Shown: positions 42,209 to 51,885, counted from the first letter of the stretch. The stretch: 64,000 bases of DNA from SYIM01 sp964581825 (GCA_964581825.1 CAZORB010000001.1:1-64000); one strand, 5' to 3'. Notes: generated by a model not told the origin, from the letters alone. Numbers and translations: made by a program.

Positions 42209-42991
42209 CTAGCTAAACATCAGCGCCGTCAGGATGAAATCAAGCGCAAGAATGCCAAGCGAGGCCACCACGACCGTGGTGGTCGTGGCCCGCGACACCC
42301 CTTCGGGCGTTGCCTCGGCCTGGTATCCGACATAAAGGGCTACAAATGACACCGTGAAGCCAAACACAATACTTTTGACCACCCCATTGCCCACATCGCG
42401 CAACCAGTCAACGCCGCCCTGCATCTGCGACCAGAAGGCACCCGCGTCAACACCAATCATCTCAACGCCCACCAGGTAGCCGCCCAGCACGCCCAAGGCT
42501 GAAAACAGTGCCGCAAGAAGCGGCATACAGATGACAGCGGCCAGATACCGCGGCGCGAGAACGCGCGCCACGGGGTCGACCGCCATCATTTCCATGGCGT
42601 CAATCTGCTCGCCCGCCTTCATGAGACCCACCTCTGCGGTAAGTGAGGTGCCCGCGCGGCCTGCAAACAGCAGCGCCGTGACCACGGGACCGAGTTCACG
42701 CACCAGCGACAAGGTGACGAGTAATCCCAGCGCTTCCTCCGAGCCATACCTGCGCAACGTGTAGTAGCCCTGCAAACCGAGCACAAAGCCAATTAGCAGG
42801 CCGGACACCAGGATGATGGATAAGGAGTAATTGCCGATGAAATGGATCTGATCGATGATCAGACGGGGTCGTCGCAGCGATGCGATCGACAGCAGCGACA
42901 GCCGAATGAAGAACTGGGTGGCGCGGCCTGTGGCAGCGATCCGGTCAGTCAGCCAGGCAATTGCCCGAGCGAACGGAGTTGGCGCGTTCAC
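42209..42991 (-). CDS. mlaE: Phospholipid ABC transporter permease MlaE
   Basis: 260 residues. IHFIGNYSLSIILVSGLLIG, LVRELGPVVTALLFAGRAGT and GLMKAGEQIDAMEMMAVDPV are the MlaE (TTG2B-type) signatures. Five membrane segments. GTG start overlapping the mlaF stop (GTGA), so the ATPase and permease are coupled. Confidence 0.96.
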   Translation of the reverse strand: MNAPTPFARAIAWLTDRIAATGRATQFFIRLSLLSIASLRRPRLIIDQIHFIGNYSLSIILVSGLLIGFVLGLQGYYTLRRYGSEEALGLLVTLSLVRELGPVVTALLFAGRAGTSLTAEVGLMKAGEQIDAMEMMAVDPVARVLAPRYLAAVICMPLLAALFSALGVLGGYLVGVEMIGVDAGAFWSQMQGGVDWLRDVGNGVVKSIVFGFTVSFVALYVGYQAEATPEGVSRATTTTVVVASLGILALDFILTALMFS

Positions 42992-43794
42992 TTGGGTAGC
43001 CCCAGATCTTCAGCGAGCGTGCGCCGGGTTGCGTGGTGAAACGCGACCGGTCCATCAATGTCGCCATCGAGAAACTGGCGCACGTTCGGATCGTCGGAGT
43101 CGCGCATTGCCTGCGGGACGCCGTGCGCGGCGATACGGCCCTGCGCGAGCAGATACACATAGTCGGCGATCGCGAAAGTGTCCTTGATGTCATGCGACAC
43201 CAGGATAGAGGCGCAGCCAAGCGTATCGGTCAGTTTGCGGATCAGCTGAGCCACGGTTGACAGTGAGATCGGGTCAAGACCCGCGAACGGCTCGTCATAC
43301 ATGATGAGCGGCGGATCCAGCGCGATCGCCCGCGCAAGCGCTACCCGCCGCGCCATGCCGCCCGACAGCTGGCTGGTGCGGTAGTGCGCGACCCCGCGCA
43401 GCCCCACGGCATTGAGTTTGAGGAGCACCAGATCGCGAATCATTTCATCCGACAGATTGGTGTGTTCGCGAAGTGGAAAGGCCACGTTGTCAAAGACCGA
43501 CAGATCGGTGAACAGCGCGCCAAACTGATAGAGCATTCCCATGCGACGCCGCACCGCATACAGCCCGTCTCGATCGAGCTCGCGGATTTCCTGGCCCTGG
43601 AAATTGACCTGGCCCTGCTGGGCGCGCAGGAGCCCGCCGATCAGACGAAGAATCGTGGTCTTGCCCGAACCCGATCCGCCGACAAGCGCAACAATGCTGC
43701 CACGACGAACCGACAGGCTCACGTCGTGCAGGATGGTCCGCTCGCGATAACCGAAGCGGACATTGTCGAGCCGAAGAAGCTCGGTGTCAGACAC
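42988..43794 (-). CDS. mlaF: Phospholipid ABC transporter ATP-binding protein MlaF
   Basis: 268 residues. Walker A GGSGSGKTT, signature LSGGMARRVALARA, Walker B PLIMYDEPFAGLDPIS, switch VSHDIKDTFAIADYV. First gene of the mlaFEDACB string, with mlaA placed inside the operon between D and C as in many Betaproteobacteria. GTG start at 43794. Confidence 0.96.
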   Translation of the reverse strand: MSDTELLRLDNVRFGYRERTILHDVSLSVRRGSIVALVGGSGSGKTTILRLIGGLLRAQQGQVNFQGQEIRELDRDGLYAVRRRMGMLYQFGALFTDLSVFDNVAFPLREHTNLSDEMIRDLVLLKLNAVGLRGVAHYRTSQLSGGMARRVALARAIALDPPLIMYDEPFAGLDPISLSTVAQLIRKLTDTLGCASILVSHDIKDTFAIADYVYLLAQGRIAAHGVPQAMRDSDDPNVRQFLDGDIDGPVAFHHATRRTLAEDLGLPK

Positions 43795-43844
43795 GATCGG
43801 GGGAGTATTTATTAGGGGAACCGAGTATTGTAGCGCGCTCGGGA

Positions 43845-45848
43845 TTACCCGCCTGCCGGTTGGCCCATTCGGGTTTCCACTGCGGTGATGCGGTCACGCC
43901 GCCCCGCCAGCACCACCACATCGCCCGCGGCAAGCATGAAATCGGCTGACGGCTCGAGCATCCGCTCGCGCGCCCGCACCAGCGCAGTCGCCCGCACACC
44001 GTCCTCAAGCATCGAGCCGAGCGAGCTTGAGGCGGCAACCGACCCTTCAATGACCGGTACCGCGTGCAGGTGCACATGGTCAGTTTCGACGTCGTCCGTC
44101 TCCCGGTCATCGGCGCCGTGGAAAAACCCCTGCAATAGGGCATAGCGCCCCGCCCGAACCGCTCGGGCCCGGCGACGCACCCGCGCCATCGGTACACCGG
44201 CCAGCGCCATGGCATGCGAGGCGATCATCAGGCTGCCCTCAGCAATTTCTGGAACCACCTCGGTGGCACCCGCCTCACGCAGTTTCGCGATGTCGGCCTC
44301 GTTGGCCGTTCGGGCGATAACTGGTAGCTGCGGCGCAAGCTGCCTGACCGTGTGGAGCAGCTTGAGCGCGCTGGGTAAATCGTCAAAGGTGATGGCGAGG
44401 GCGCGCGCGCGATGAATGCCAGCTGCCTGCAGCATGGCGGGCCGGCTCGCATCGCCGTACACCACCGACTCACCCGCCTCGGCCGCTTCACGTACCCGGT
44501 CAGGGTCAGTGTCGAGGGCCACATAGGGCACGTTTTCAGCTTCCAACACATGGGACAGGCTCTGCCCGCAGCGCCCAAACCCACAGACGATCACATGGTC
44601 ACGTCTACCCACGCTACGGCTCGCGATCCGTTGGACCTCGAGCGAGCGCAACAACCACTCCTGGTTCGACGCCCGCAGCGCAAGCCGGTTCGCCTGCGCG
44701 ATCAGCACCGGTGCGAGCAGCAGTGAGAGCAGGATTGCAGCCAGCAGCGGCTGGAGCGCTTCGGGCTCGAACAGCCCGCCCTTGAACGCTTGAGATAACA
44801 GCACAAACGCGAATTCACCCGTCTGCGCGAGCCAACAGGCCGAGCGAATCGCTACACCCGCCGACGCGCCAAACGCGCGCACCAGGCCCAACACAATGAC
44901 CGCCTTGATCAGCAGCAGCGCCGACAGGATGACCAGCACCTGCTGCCAGTTATCGACCAACGCCTGAGGTTCAAGCCGCGCGCCGATCGTCACAAAAAAG
45001 AGCCCCAGCAATACGTCGCGAAACGGCTTGATGTCCTCTTCAACCTGGTAGCGGAACTCGGTTTCCGCGATCAGCATGCCGGCGACGAAAGCGCCCAGTT
45101 CCATCGATAGCCCAGCCTGTCGCGTGAGCCAGGCAAAGAGCAGCGTGGCAAGCAGCACGTTGAGCGTAAAGAGCTCGTGCGAGCGGCTTCTGACCACCGC
45201 ACCGAACCAGCCGCGCATGAGCCGAGGCCCAAACCGAAGCAGCAAAATCAGCAGCAGAACCGCCTTGACGAAGGCCACCGACAACGCCACCGCGAGTCCG
45301 TCGGTTCCGCGCGACAGCGCTGGAATGACCACCAGGAGCGGAATGACGGCAAGGTCCTGAAAAAGCAGCACGCTGAACACGCGCCGCCCATGATCTGTCT
45401 CAAGCTCGCGCCGATCCACCAGCAGCTTGGTAACCAGCGCGGTGGACGACATGGCCAGCGCAAACGCCACCACCAGCGCGGTGCGCCAGTCGAGTCCGGG
45501 TAACAGCCAGTTGCCCCAAGCGGCGGGCAGGCCCAGCAGCAGCCCCATCAGCACAAGCGCCGTGACGCCCACCTGCGCGCCGCCCAGTCCGAATACGAAG
45601 CCACGCATCGCGTTCAGCTTGGCAAAGTTGAATTCAAGGCCGAGCGAGAACATCAGAAAAACGACGCCGAGTTCGGCCGCCGCGTGCAGCGTGCCCTCGC
45701 CCTCGGCCAGACCGGCAGCGTGCGGACCGATTAGCACGCCGACCGCCAGATAGGCGATCAGCGGCGGAACGCCGAAGCGACGCAGCGGCACCACGATCAG
45801 CGTGGCCGCTCCAAGCAGAATCAGCGTGAGTTCGAGACCGGACAGCAT
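43845..45848 (-). CDS. CPA2-family cation:proton antiporter with RCK domains (KefB/KefC/YbaL type)
   Basis: 667 residues from ATG 45848 (MLSGLELTLILLGAATLIVV). Twelve or so membrane segments with GVPPLIAYLAVGVLIGPHAA, VFLMFSLGLEFNFAKL, then a TrkA-N domain (about 420-535) starting VIVCGFGRCGQSLSHVLEA and a TrkA-C-like end. Likely potassium/proton exchange gated by a nucleotide or redox signal. Starts 12 nt from the divergent kdsD start. It occupies the place held in E. coli by the exchanger gene yrbG. Confidence 0.92.
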   Translation of the reverse strand: MLSGLELTLILLGAATLIVVPLRRFGVPPLIAYLAVGVLIGPHAAGLAEGEGTLHAAAELGVVFLMFSLGLEFNFAKLNAMRGFVFGLGGAQVGVTALVLMGLLLGLPAAWGNWLLPGLDWRTALVVAFALAMSSTALVTKLLVDRRELETDHGRRVFSVLLFQDLAVIPLLVVIPALSRGTDGLAVALSVAFVKAVLLLILLLRFGPRLMRGWFGAVVRSRSHELFTLNVLLATLLFAWLTRQAGLSMELGAFVAGMLIAETEFRYQVEEDIKPFRDVLLGLFFVTIGARLEPQALVDNWQQVLVILSALLLIKAVIVLGLVRAFGASAGVAIRSACWLAQTGEFAFVLLSQAFKGGLFEPEALQPLLAAILLSLLLAPVLIAQANRLALRASNQEWLLRSLEVQRIASRSVGRRDHVIVCGFGRCGQSLSHVLEAENVPYVALDTDPDRVREAAEAGESVVYGDASRPAMLQAAGIHRARALAITFDDLPSALKLLHTVRQLAPQLPVIARTANEADIAKLREAGATEVVPEIAEGSLMIASHAMALAGVPMARVRRRARAVRAGRYALLQGFFHGADDRETDDVETDHVHLHAVPVIEGSVAASSSLGSMLEDGVRATALVRARERMLEPSADFMLAAGDVVVLAGRRDRITAVETRMGQPAGG

Positions 45849-45860
45849 ATACTCAGTAGG

Positions 45861-46853
45861 GTGAATTCCCGATCCATTGTAGCCAGCGCCGACCGGCTGA
45901 TCCTGCGCGCAGTCGAAGTGCTTCGCATTGAGGCCGAAGCAGTCGAGGCTTTGTCGCAGAGAATCGGCGCGCCGTTTGTTCAGGCCTGCCAAATGATTCT
46001 GGACTGCTCGGGGCGGGTGGTTGTCAGCGGCATCGGCAAGTCCGGCCATGTTGCCCGGAAAATCGCCGCAACGTTGGCTTCCACCGGCACACCGGCGTTT
46101 TTTCTGCATCCGGCGGAAGCAAGCCACGGCGATCTTGGCATGGTGACCCGCGACGACGTGCTGATTGCGGTATCGAACTCAGGCGCCACCGAAGAACTGG
46201 CTCGAATCATGCCGATCGCCCGACGGCAAGGTACCCGCCTGATTGCGATCACTGGCCGCGCCGACTCGCCGCTCGCTGTGCTGGCCGACGTGCACCTCGA
46301 GGCTGCGGTCGCGCGGGAAGCCTGCCCGTTAAATCTGGCCCCCACTGCCAGCACCACGGCAACGCTGGCGCTCGGCGACGCACTGGCCGTCGCGCTGCTC
46401 GATGCACGCGGCTTCGGCCCGGAAGATTTCGCGCGCTCCCACCCGGGCGGCGCGCTGGGCCGCAAGCTGCTGACACGCGTGGAAGACGTCATGCGGCGAG
46501 ATCCCGCACTGCCAAGGGTGCCAATCGGCGCCCCGCTGGTCGACGCAATTATTGAAGTCACTCGCAAGCGAATGGGCATGACTGCGGTCGAGCGCGCTGA
46601 CGGTACGCTGGCAGGCGTCTTTACCGATGGCGACCTGAGGCGAGTGCTCGAGCGCGGAGCAGACATTCAGTCAATGCGGATCGATGAGGCGATGACGCCC
46701 GGCGCCGTCACGATCGGTCCCCAGGCACTCGCAGCCGAAGCGGTCCGAATGATGGAAGAGCGCCGCATCAGCGCGCTGCCCGTCACGGACGCCGAACATC
46801 GCATGGTGGGCGCGCTACACATTCACGACCTGCTTGCAGCTAAGGTGTTCTGA
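45861..46853 (+). CDS. kdsD: Arabinose 5-phosphate isomerase KdsD
   Basis: 330 residues. A SIS domain (VVVSGIGKSGHVARKIAATL, FFLHPAEASHGDLGM, ISNSG-type loop AVSNSGATEEL) and two CBS domains. It makes D-arabinose 5-phosphate for Kdo, the LPS inner-core sugar. GTG start at 45861; no ATG is available in the early part, and ribosome site spacing is poor, so the start could be slightly downstream. First of a tight set kdsD-kdsC-lptC-lptA-lptB. Confidence 0.95.
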   Translation: MNSRSIVASADRLILRAVEVLRIEAEAVEALSQRIGAPFVQACQMILDCSGRVVVSGIGKSGHVARKIAATLASTGTPAFFLHPAEASHGDLGMVTRDDVLIAVSNSGATEELARIMPIARRQGTRLIAITGRADSPLAVLADVHLEAAVAREACPLNLAPTASTTATLALGDALAVALLDARGFGPEDFARSHPGGALGRKLLTRVEDVMRRDPALPRVPIGAPLVDAIIEVTRKRMGMTAVERADGTLAGVFTDGDLRRVLERGADIQSMRIDEAMTPGAVTIGPQALAAEAVRMMEERRISALPVTDAEHRMVGALHIHDLLAAKVF

Positions 46854-47428
46854 TGATCGTCACCGATGCCCGCAGCCGCGCTGCCCGGATCAGGGTGCTT
46901 GCGCTCGATGTGGATGGCACCCTGACCGACGGGCGTATCTATATCGGTCCGCATGGCGAGGCAATGAAGGCCTTCAATGTGCGCGATGGGTTCGGTCTCA
47001 CCCTGCTGCGCGAGGCAGGGCTGCAGCTTGCCATCATCACCGCCCGGCAATCGGAGATCGTCAGGCATCGGGCGGCAGAACTGGGCATCGCCGTGGTCAT
47101 GCAGGGCGAGCGCGACAAGTTCGCAGCGCTGCAGACGCTATGCCGAAATCTGAGCATCACGCCAGACCAGGTGGGCTACGCAGGCGATGACTGGACGGAC
47201 CTGCCCGCGATGCTGGCTGCAGGCTTTGCCGCCACCGTGGTCGATGCGCCCGAGGCGGTGCGGTCGCGTGCGCACTGGGTATCGACGCTGGCTGCCGGAT
47301 CGGGCGCCATTCGCGAACTGGCCGAGTTCATTCTCGACAGTCGAGGTGAGCTTCATTCGGCGCTTGCCCGTCGACTCATCTCGGCGGCCGCCCCTGAGCG
47401 CAGCGATCCGCAGCGGGGCGGGCGTTGA
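46853..47428 (+). CDS. kdsC: 3-deoxy-D-manno-octulosonate 8-phosphate phosphatase KdsC
   Basis: 191 residues, HAD superfamily, capless tetrameric type. LALDVDGTLTDGRIYIG is motif I, IITARQSEIV motif II, and VGYAGDDWTDLPAML motif IV. It removes phosphate from Kdo-8-P. Start ATG shares one base with the kdsD stop (TGATG). Confidence 0.97.
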   Translation: MIVTDARSRAARIRVLALDVDGTLTDGRIYIGPHGEAMKAFNVRDGFGLTLLREAGLQLAIITARQSEIVRHRAAELGIAVVMQGERDKFAALQTLCRNLSITPDQVGYAGDDWTDLPAMLAAGFAATVVDAPEAVRSRAHWVSTLAAGSGAIRELAEFILDSRGELHSALARRLISAAAPERSDPQRGGR

Positions 47429-48021
47429 GCCCGCGTTTTTACGACCGCCTCGCCGCGGCGATATCGATCGGTTTACTGCTGATGCTGGCTGCCGGCAGCT
47501 ACTACCTGGCTGAAATCGCGCAGCGATTTACGCTGCCATCCCAGGCGCGCGACGATCCGGACATTGCTGATGCTTTTGGCGAGAAGGTGGTGCTGCTGCG
47601 CCTGAATGAACGGGGCGAACCGGTCTTTCGCATGAGCGCGGAGCGAATGGAGCACTTTCGCCGATCCGACACCAGCCACTACACGCTGCCCACCATGGTC
47701 TCACTCGACCCGGCCCGCCCGCGAATTACCGTTGCCGCCCAGCGCGGCAAATCGGTTCGTGAAAGCCAGGAGACCCTGCTCGAGGGCAATGTAAGGCTCG
47801 ACCGCCCCGGCACAGCCATCGAGCCGCCCATGAAGATCCGCACGGAGTTCGCTCGGATCTTCACGGACACCGAGATTGCGGTGACCGATCGTCCGGTGGT
47901 CGTGACCCGGGGTCAGTCAACCTTGACCGGCACCGGAATGGAATTCAATAATCGCGAACGAACCCTGCGCGTCGACTCTGAGGCCCGGGGAATTTGGGTG
48001 TCCGAGCGGCGCCCACCCTGA
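47425..48021 (+). CDS. lptC: LPS export protein LptC
   Basis: 198 residues. Membrane anchor (AAISIGLLLMLAAGSYYLAE) and a periplasmic beta-jellyroll with LPTMVSLDPARPRITVAAQR and DTEIAVTDRPVVVTRGQSTL. LptC connects the LptB2FG pump to LptA. TTG start overlapping the kdsC stop (TTGA), with GGGGCGGG upstream. Confidence 0.92.
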   Translation: MSPRFYDRLAAAISIGLLLMLAAGSYYLAEIAQRFTLPSQARDDPDIADAFGEKVVLLRLNERGEPVFRMSAERMEHFRRSDTSHYTLPTMVSLDPARPRITVAAQRGKSVRESQETLLEGNVRLDRPGTAIEPPMKIRTEFARIFTDTEIAVTDRPVVVTRGQSTLTGTGMEFNNRERTLRVDSEARGIWVSERRPP

Positions 48022-48034
48022 GCGTATTCACCGC

Positions 48035-48808
48035 GTGCAACCTCCTCCATCACCCCAACATTCAACAGATGCGTTCGCCTGGCTTAGTCTTAGCCGGGCA
48101 GGCTTCTATGCCGGTGTTCGCGCCTTGCTGCGTTTCGCTGCGGCGCTGGCCGCGTTGTGCGTAACGGTCGCGCCCGCGCATGCCGAAAAGGCAGATCGCG
48201 ATAAGCCGGTGCAGGTCGAATCCGACCGAATGGAGTATGACGACGCCAAGCGCATCAGCACCTTCATCGGTCGGGTTGTGCTCACCAAGGGCACCATTGT
48301 GATCCGCGCCGACCGAATGGTTGTCCGGGAGGACGCCGAAGGATTTCAATACGGTCGGGCCGAAGGGAAGCCGGCAAGCTTTCGCCAAAAGCGTGAAGCC
48401 CTTGATGAGCATATCGAGGGCTACGGACTCGAGATCGACTACGACGGCAAGGCTGAAACCGTGGTGCTCACCAGCGATGCCTCGCTGCGAAGGCTGGAGC
48501 GCGAGCGCGTGCTCGATGAAGTGCACGGCGCCCGCATCACCTACCAGAGCGCAGCCGAGTTTTATACCGTCGAGGGGCGCGCACCGGGCGCAACAGGCAA
48601 CGATCGCGTCCGGATGGTGATCCAGCCACGGCGCGCCAACGGTACCGATTCATCTGCGGGCCCCGCTTCGACTGGTACCGCACCGGCAACCGGTGCGGCG
48701 CCCGGAAAGCCCGCGAAACCGGCAACGGCTACGCCCGCCTCCCCCGGTTCGCCCCCCACAACGCTGCGACCTGCCGAATCGCTCGGCACCCCGCCACCTT
48801 CGCGCTGA
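48035..48808 (+). CDS. lptA: LPS export periplasmic protein LptA
   Basis: 257 residues from GTG 48035; the signal peptide proper (RALLRFAAALAALCVTVAPA) starts about 28 residues in, so the start is uncertain. The OstA-type jellyroll: VQVESDRMEYDDAKRISTFI, GTIVIRADRMVVREDAEGFQ, and YQSAAEFYTVEGRA. The last about 60 residues are Ala/Pro/Thr-rich. It bridges the periplasm for LPS. 13 nt after lptC. Confidence 0.9.
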   Translation: MQPPPSPQHSTDAFAWLSLSRAGFYAGVRALLRFAAALAALCVTVAPAHAEKADRDKPVQVESDRMEYDDAKRISTFIGRVVLTKGTIVIRADRMVVREDAEGFQYGRAEGKPASFRQKREALDEHIEGYGLEIDYDGKAETVVLTSDASLRRLERERVLDEVHGARITYQSAAEFYTVEGRAPGATGNDRVRMVIQPRRANGTDSSAGPASTGTAPATGAAPGKPAKPATATPASPGSPPTTLRPAESLGTPPPSR

Positions 48809-48815
48809 GCCTCCC

Positions 48816-49574
48816 GTGACCCTCGTCTCGGCCGGCAGCCGGCTCGTCGCAACCCAACTGATGAAGGCGTATCACGGGCGGCGTGTTGTCCGAGATGTAT
48901 CGATCGAAGTCGCGAGCGGGCAGGTCGTCGGACTGCTGGGCCCAAACGGCGCGGGCAAGACCACCTGCTTCTACATGATCGTCGGTCTCGTGCCGTGTGA
49001 TGGTGGCAGCATCACGCTGGACGATAGGCCCATCGGACGGCTGCCGATCCATCGACGCGCCCGACTCGGCTTGGCCTACCTGCCGCAGGAAGCGTCGGTG
49101 TTTCGCAAGCTGACGGTTGAAGAAAACATCACTGCGGTGCTCGAGCTTCAGCAGGATGCCTCGGGTGCCCCGCTTGATAAGGCCGAAATCAAGCGCAGGC
49201 TCGATCGGCTGATCGAGGAACTGCAGATCGGGCATATCCGTTCCAATACCGCGTTATCGCTGTCAGGTGGCGAGCGGCGCAGAGTGGAAATCGCACGGGC
49301 GCTTGCGAATTCGCCCCGGTTTGTACTGCTCGATGAACCGTTTGCCGGCGTTGATCCGATTGCGGTACTCGAAATTCAGCGAATTGTCCGTTTTCTGAAG
49401 GATCGAGGCATCGGAGTGTTAATCACAGACCACAACGTCAGGGAAACGCTTGGCATCTGTGACAGGGCCTATATCATTCGTGATGGTACCGTTCTTGCTT
49501 TCGGTCGGCCCGACGAAGTCGTCGAAAACGACGATGTGCGGCGCTACTACCTCGGCGAACATTTTTCGATGTAG
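48816..49574 (+). CDS. lptB: LPS export ABC transporter ATP-binding protein LptB
   Basis: 252 residues from GTG 48816; an ATG 15 codons on also fits the family start. Walker A GPNGAGKTT, the LptB-typical GLAYLPQEASVFRKLTVEEN, signature LSGGERRRVEIARA, Walker B VLLDEPFAGVDPIAV, and ITDHNVRETLGICDRAYII. It powers LPS extraction. 7 nt after lptA. Confidence 0.95.
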   Translation: MTLVSAGSRLVATQLMKAYHGRRVVRDVSIEVASGQVVGLLGPNGAGKTTCFYMIVGLVPCDGGSITLDDRPIGRLPIHRRARLGLAYLPQEASVFRKLTVEENITAVLELQQDASGAPLDKAEIKRRLDRLIEELQIGHIRSNTALSLSGGERRRVEIARALANSPRFVLLDEPFAGVDPIAVLEIQRIVRFLKDRGIGVLITDHNVRETLGICDRAYIIRDGTVLAFGRPDEVVENDDVRRYYLGEHFSM

Positions 49575-49612
49575 CGCAGCGGCGGGCGGGCTCGTCGCAA
49601 CACCAGGCCCTG

Positions 49613-51109
49613 ATGAAAACCGCTCTTCAGTTCAAACTTAGCCAGCAGCTCGCGCTTACGCCACAGCTTCAGCAATCCATTCGGTTGTTGCAGCTGTCGA
49701 CGCTCGAACTCAATCAGGAGATCGAGCAGATGCTGGCGGAAAATCCGCTGCTCGAGCGTGAAGATGACCCACTCGGCGAGTGCGTCAGCATTTCGGCAAG
49801 CGGTACGCTTGACCAGCCGCTACCCGTTGGACTGTCGGATCTGGGTGGTAGCCCGGCTGAAACGGGAACCCGCGGCGAGGCTGACGAGGGCGAAGCCGAT
49901 CGGGAGAGCAGCAGCAGCACCGGCGAAGGCGATGAGGGACCTGTCGACTGGGGACATGACTCTGGCTCCAGGTCGCAAAACGACGATGACGACGAGCGCG
50001 AATTCCCCCAGCTCGCAGGCGCCAGCGTGTCGCTTGCCGAACATCTGCGGGAACAACTCGCGGCAACGCGCCTCGAGCGACGCGACCGTGCGCTGGTTGA
50101 TCTGCTGATCGATGAACTCAATCGCGATGGCATTCTGACAACCGGGCTCGACGAATTCCGCGAGGCGCTGCCCGCTGAACTCGAGATCGATCCCGATGAG
50201 GTCGCGGCCGCGCTCCGGCTGCTGCAGAGTTTCGATCCGCCAGGGGTCGGCGCCCGCGACCTGCGCGAATGCCTGCTGCTGCAACTCGCCCAGTCCGGTC
50301 ATGATCAGCCGGAGGCCAAAGCGCTCGCACGCGCCGTCATCACCGACCATCTCGAACTGCTTGCAGCGCGCGACTTCGTGCGCCTCAAACGCGTGCTGCA
50401 GTGCGACGAAGAGACGCTGCGGCAGGCGCACACGCTGATCCGAAGCCTGGAGCCCAGACCGGGCTCGCGCTTCGGGTCCGATGACACCGGCTATGTCGTA
50501 CCCGATGTGATCGTTCGGCGAACCCGCGCGGGCTGGACTGCGGCGCTTAATCCCGACGTGATGCCGAAACTGCGGGTGAACGACATGTATGCCGATATCC
50601 TGCGCCGCAACCGTGGCAGCGCTGCCGGCAACCTGGCCGGGCCGCTCCAGGAGGCCAGGTGGCTGATCAAAAACATCGCGCAGCGGTTCGAGACCATCCT
50701 GCGCGTGTCGCAGGCGATCGTCGAGCGCCAACGCGGCTTCTTTTCACATGGTGCGGTAGCCATGCGCCCCCTCGTGCTGCGCGAGATCGCCGATACGCTC
50801 GACCTTCACGAGTCCACGATTTCTAGGGTCACTACGCAGAAGTACATGCTCACACCGCATGGAACTTTCGAGCTCAAATATTTCTTTGGGAGCCATGTCG
50901 CCACCGACACGGGCGGTGCCGCATCGAGCACCGCGATCCGGGCGCTGATCAAGCAGCTGATTGCCGCCGAGGATGGCCGCCGGCCGCTCTCCGACAGTCA
51001 GATCGCCGATATGCTCGGCGAACAGGGCTTCGTGGTCGCGCGCCGCACCGTCGCCAAGTACCGCGAGTCGCTTCGTATCCCGGCGGTCGCCCAGCGCAAA
51101 TCGCTCTAG
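49613..51109 (+). CDS. rpoN: RNA polymerase sigma-54 factor RpoN
   Basis: 498 residues. Region I (ALQFKLSQQLALTPQLQQSI, RLLQLSTLELNQEIEQML) contacts activators; an acidic Gly/Asp/Glu/Ser region II (about 70-130); core-binding region; DNA-binding helix-turn-helix ISRVTTQKYMLTPHGTFELK; RpoN box ARRTVAKYRE. It reads -24/-12 promoters for nitrogen and flagellar genes. 38 nt after lptB. hpf, the usual next gene, is missing. Confidence 0.98.
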   Translation: MKTALQFKLSQQLALTPQLQQSIRLLQLSTLELNQEIEQMLAENPLLEREDDPLGECVSISASGTLDQPLPVGLSDLGGSPAETGTRGEADEGEADRESSSSTGEGDEGPVDWGHDSGSRSQNDDDDEREFPQLAGASVSLAEHLREQLAATRLERRDRALVDLLIDELNRDGILTTGLDEFREALPAELEIDPDEVAAALRLLQSFDPPGVGARDLRECLLLQLAQSGHDQPEAKALARAVITDHLELLAARDFVRLKRVLQCDEETLRQAHTLIRSLEPRPGSRFGSDDTGYVVPDVIVRRTRAGWTAALNPDVMPKLRVNDMYADILRRNRGSAAGNLAGPLQEARWLIKNIAQRFETILRVSQAIVERQRGFFSHGAVAMRPLVLREIADTLDLHESTISRVTTQKYMLTPHGTFELKYFFGSHVATDTGGAASSTAIRALIKQLIAAEDGRRPLSDSQIADMLGEQGFVVARRTVAKYRESLRIPAVAQRKSL

Positions 51110-51263
51110 TCAACCGATCGGCCCCGCGACGCGTGGCACGGCCGCAACAGCTAAGCGCTGAAATCAACCGTGGCGCGTTGCAACATTCGGGCATATTGCG
51201 TCGCAGCAAACGTTCTCGTCGGGAATCCAGGACGCTTGTATACTCGCAGCACTTTTTTCAACC

Positions 51264-51280
51264 GGATCGATCAACGATCC
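51264..51280 (+). promoter_or_regulatory. Inverted repeat in the leader before ptsN
   Basis: GGATCG at 51264-51269 and CGATCC at 51275-51280 form a 6-bp palindrome with a 5-nt centre. A -10-like TATACT lies just upstream at 51239-51244 without a clear -35. It may be an operator or a leader hairpin of a separate ptsN promoter; this is weak evidence. Confidence 0.3.
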
Positions 51281-51333
51281 GATCGAACGGTCCTGCCGAC
51301 GCCTCCGCCGGCTGAGCCGCGGAGTATCCCTCC

Positions 51334-51804
51334 ATGAGTCGACTGACCCGGTTGCTTGCACCAGCCAATGTTGTGGTTGGAATGGCGGTGACAAGCAAGA
51401 AGCGCCTCTTTGAACAGGTGGGGCTGCTGTTCGAAAACCTCTACGGCATTGAGCGGAGCCGGGTTTTCGACTCGCTGTTTGCACGCGAACGACTCGGTTC
51501 AACCGGGCTCGGCGAGGGGGTGGCCATTCCGCACGGTCGTATCAAGGGTTTGCGCGAGGCGCGTGCCGCAGTCATTCGGCTCACCGAGCCGATCGCCTTT
51601 GACGCTCCCGACGGACAGCCCGTGTCATTGCTGGTATTTCTGCTGGTTCCCGAACACGCCACGGAAGAGCATCTCGAAATTCTGTCCGAGGTTGCTGAGC
51701 TGCTATCAGACCCCTCCATGCGCGGCCAGATGAACTGCGAGGCCGATTGCGACCGGCTCTACCAGGCGCTCGCGGTATGGGAGCCGTGTCGGCCCGCGGC
51801 CTGA
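51334..51804 (+). CDS. ptsN: Nitrogen-related PTS protein EIIA-Ntr (PtsN)
   Basis: 156 residues, one PTS EIIA type-2 domain. The phosphorylated histidine is in LGEGVAIPHGRIKGL. Other blocks: KKRLFEQVGLLFENLYGIER and ERLGSTGLG. PtsN takes part in regulatory phosphotransfer for potassium, nitrogen and carbon control. Lies between rpoN (224 nt away) and hprK. Confidence 0.96.
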   Translation: MSRLTRLLAPANVVVGMAVTSKKRLFEQVGLLFENLYGIERSRVFDSLFARERLGSTGLGEGVAIPHGRIKGLREARAAVIRLTEPIAFDAPDGQPVSLLVFLLVPEHATEEHLEILSEVAELLSDPSMRGQMNCEADCDRLYQALAVWEPCRPAA

Positions 51805-51885
51805 GTCCTCCTATTGGGATTGGACGCGCGCAATGCGCGCCGAAACCGCTAAGCTCGCGCAGTTTCCGTCTAACCGAGGCACGCG

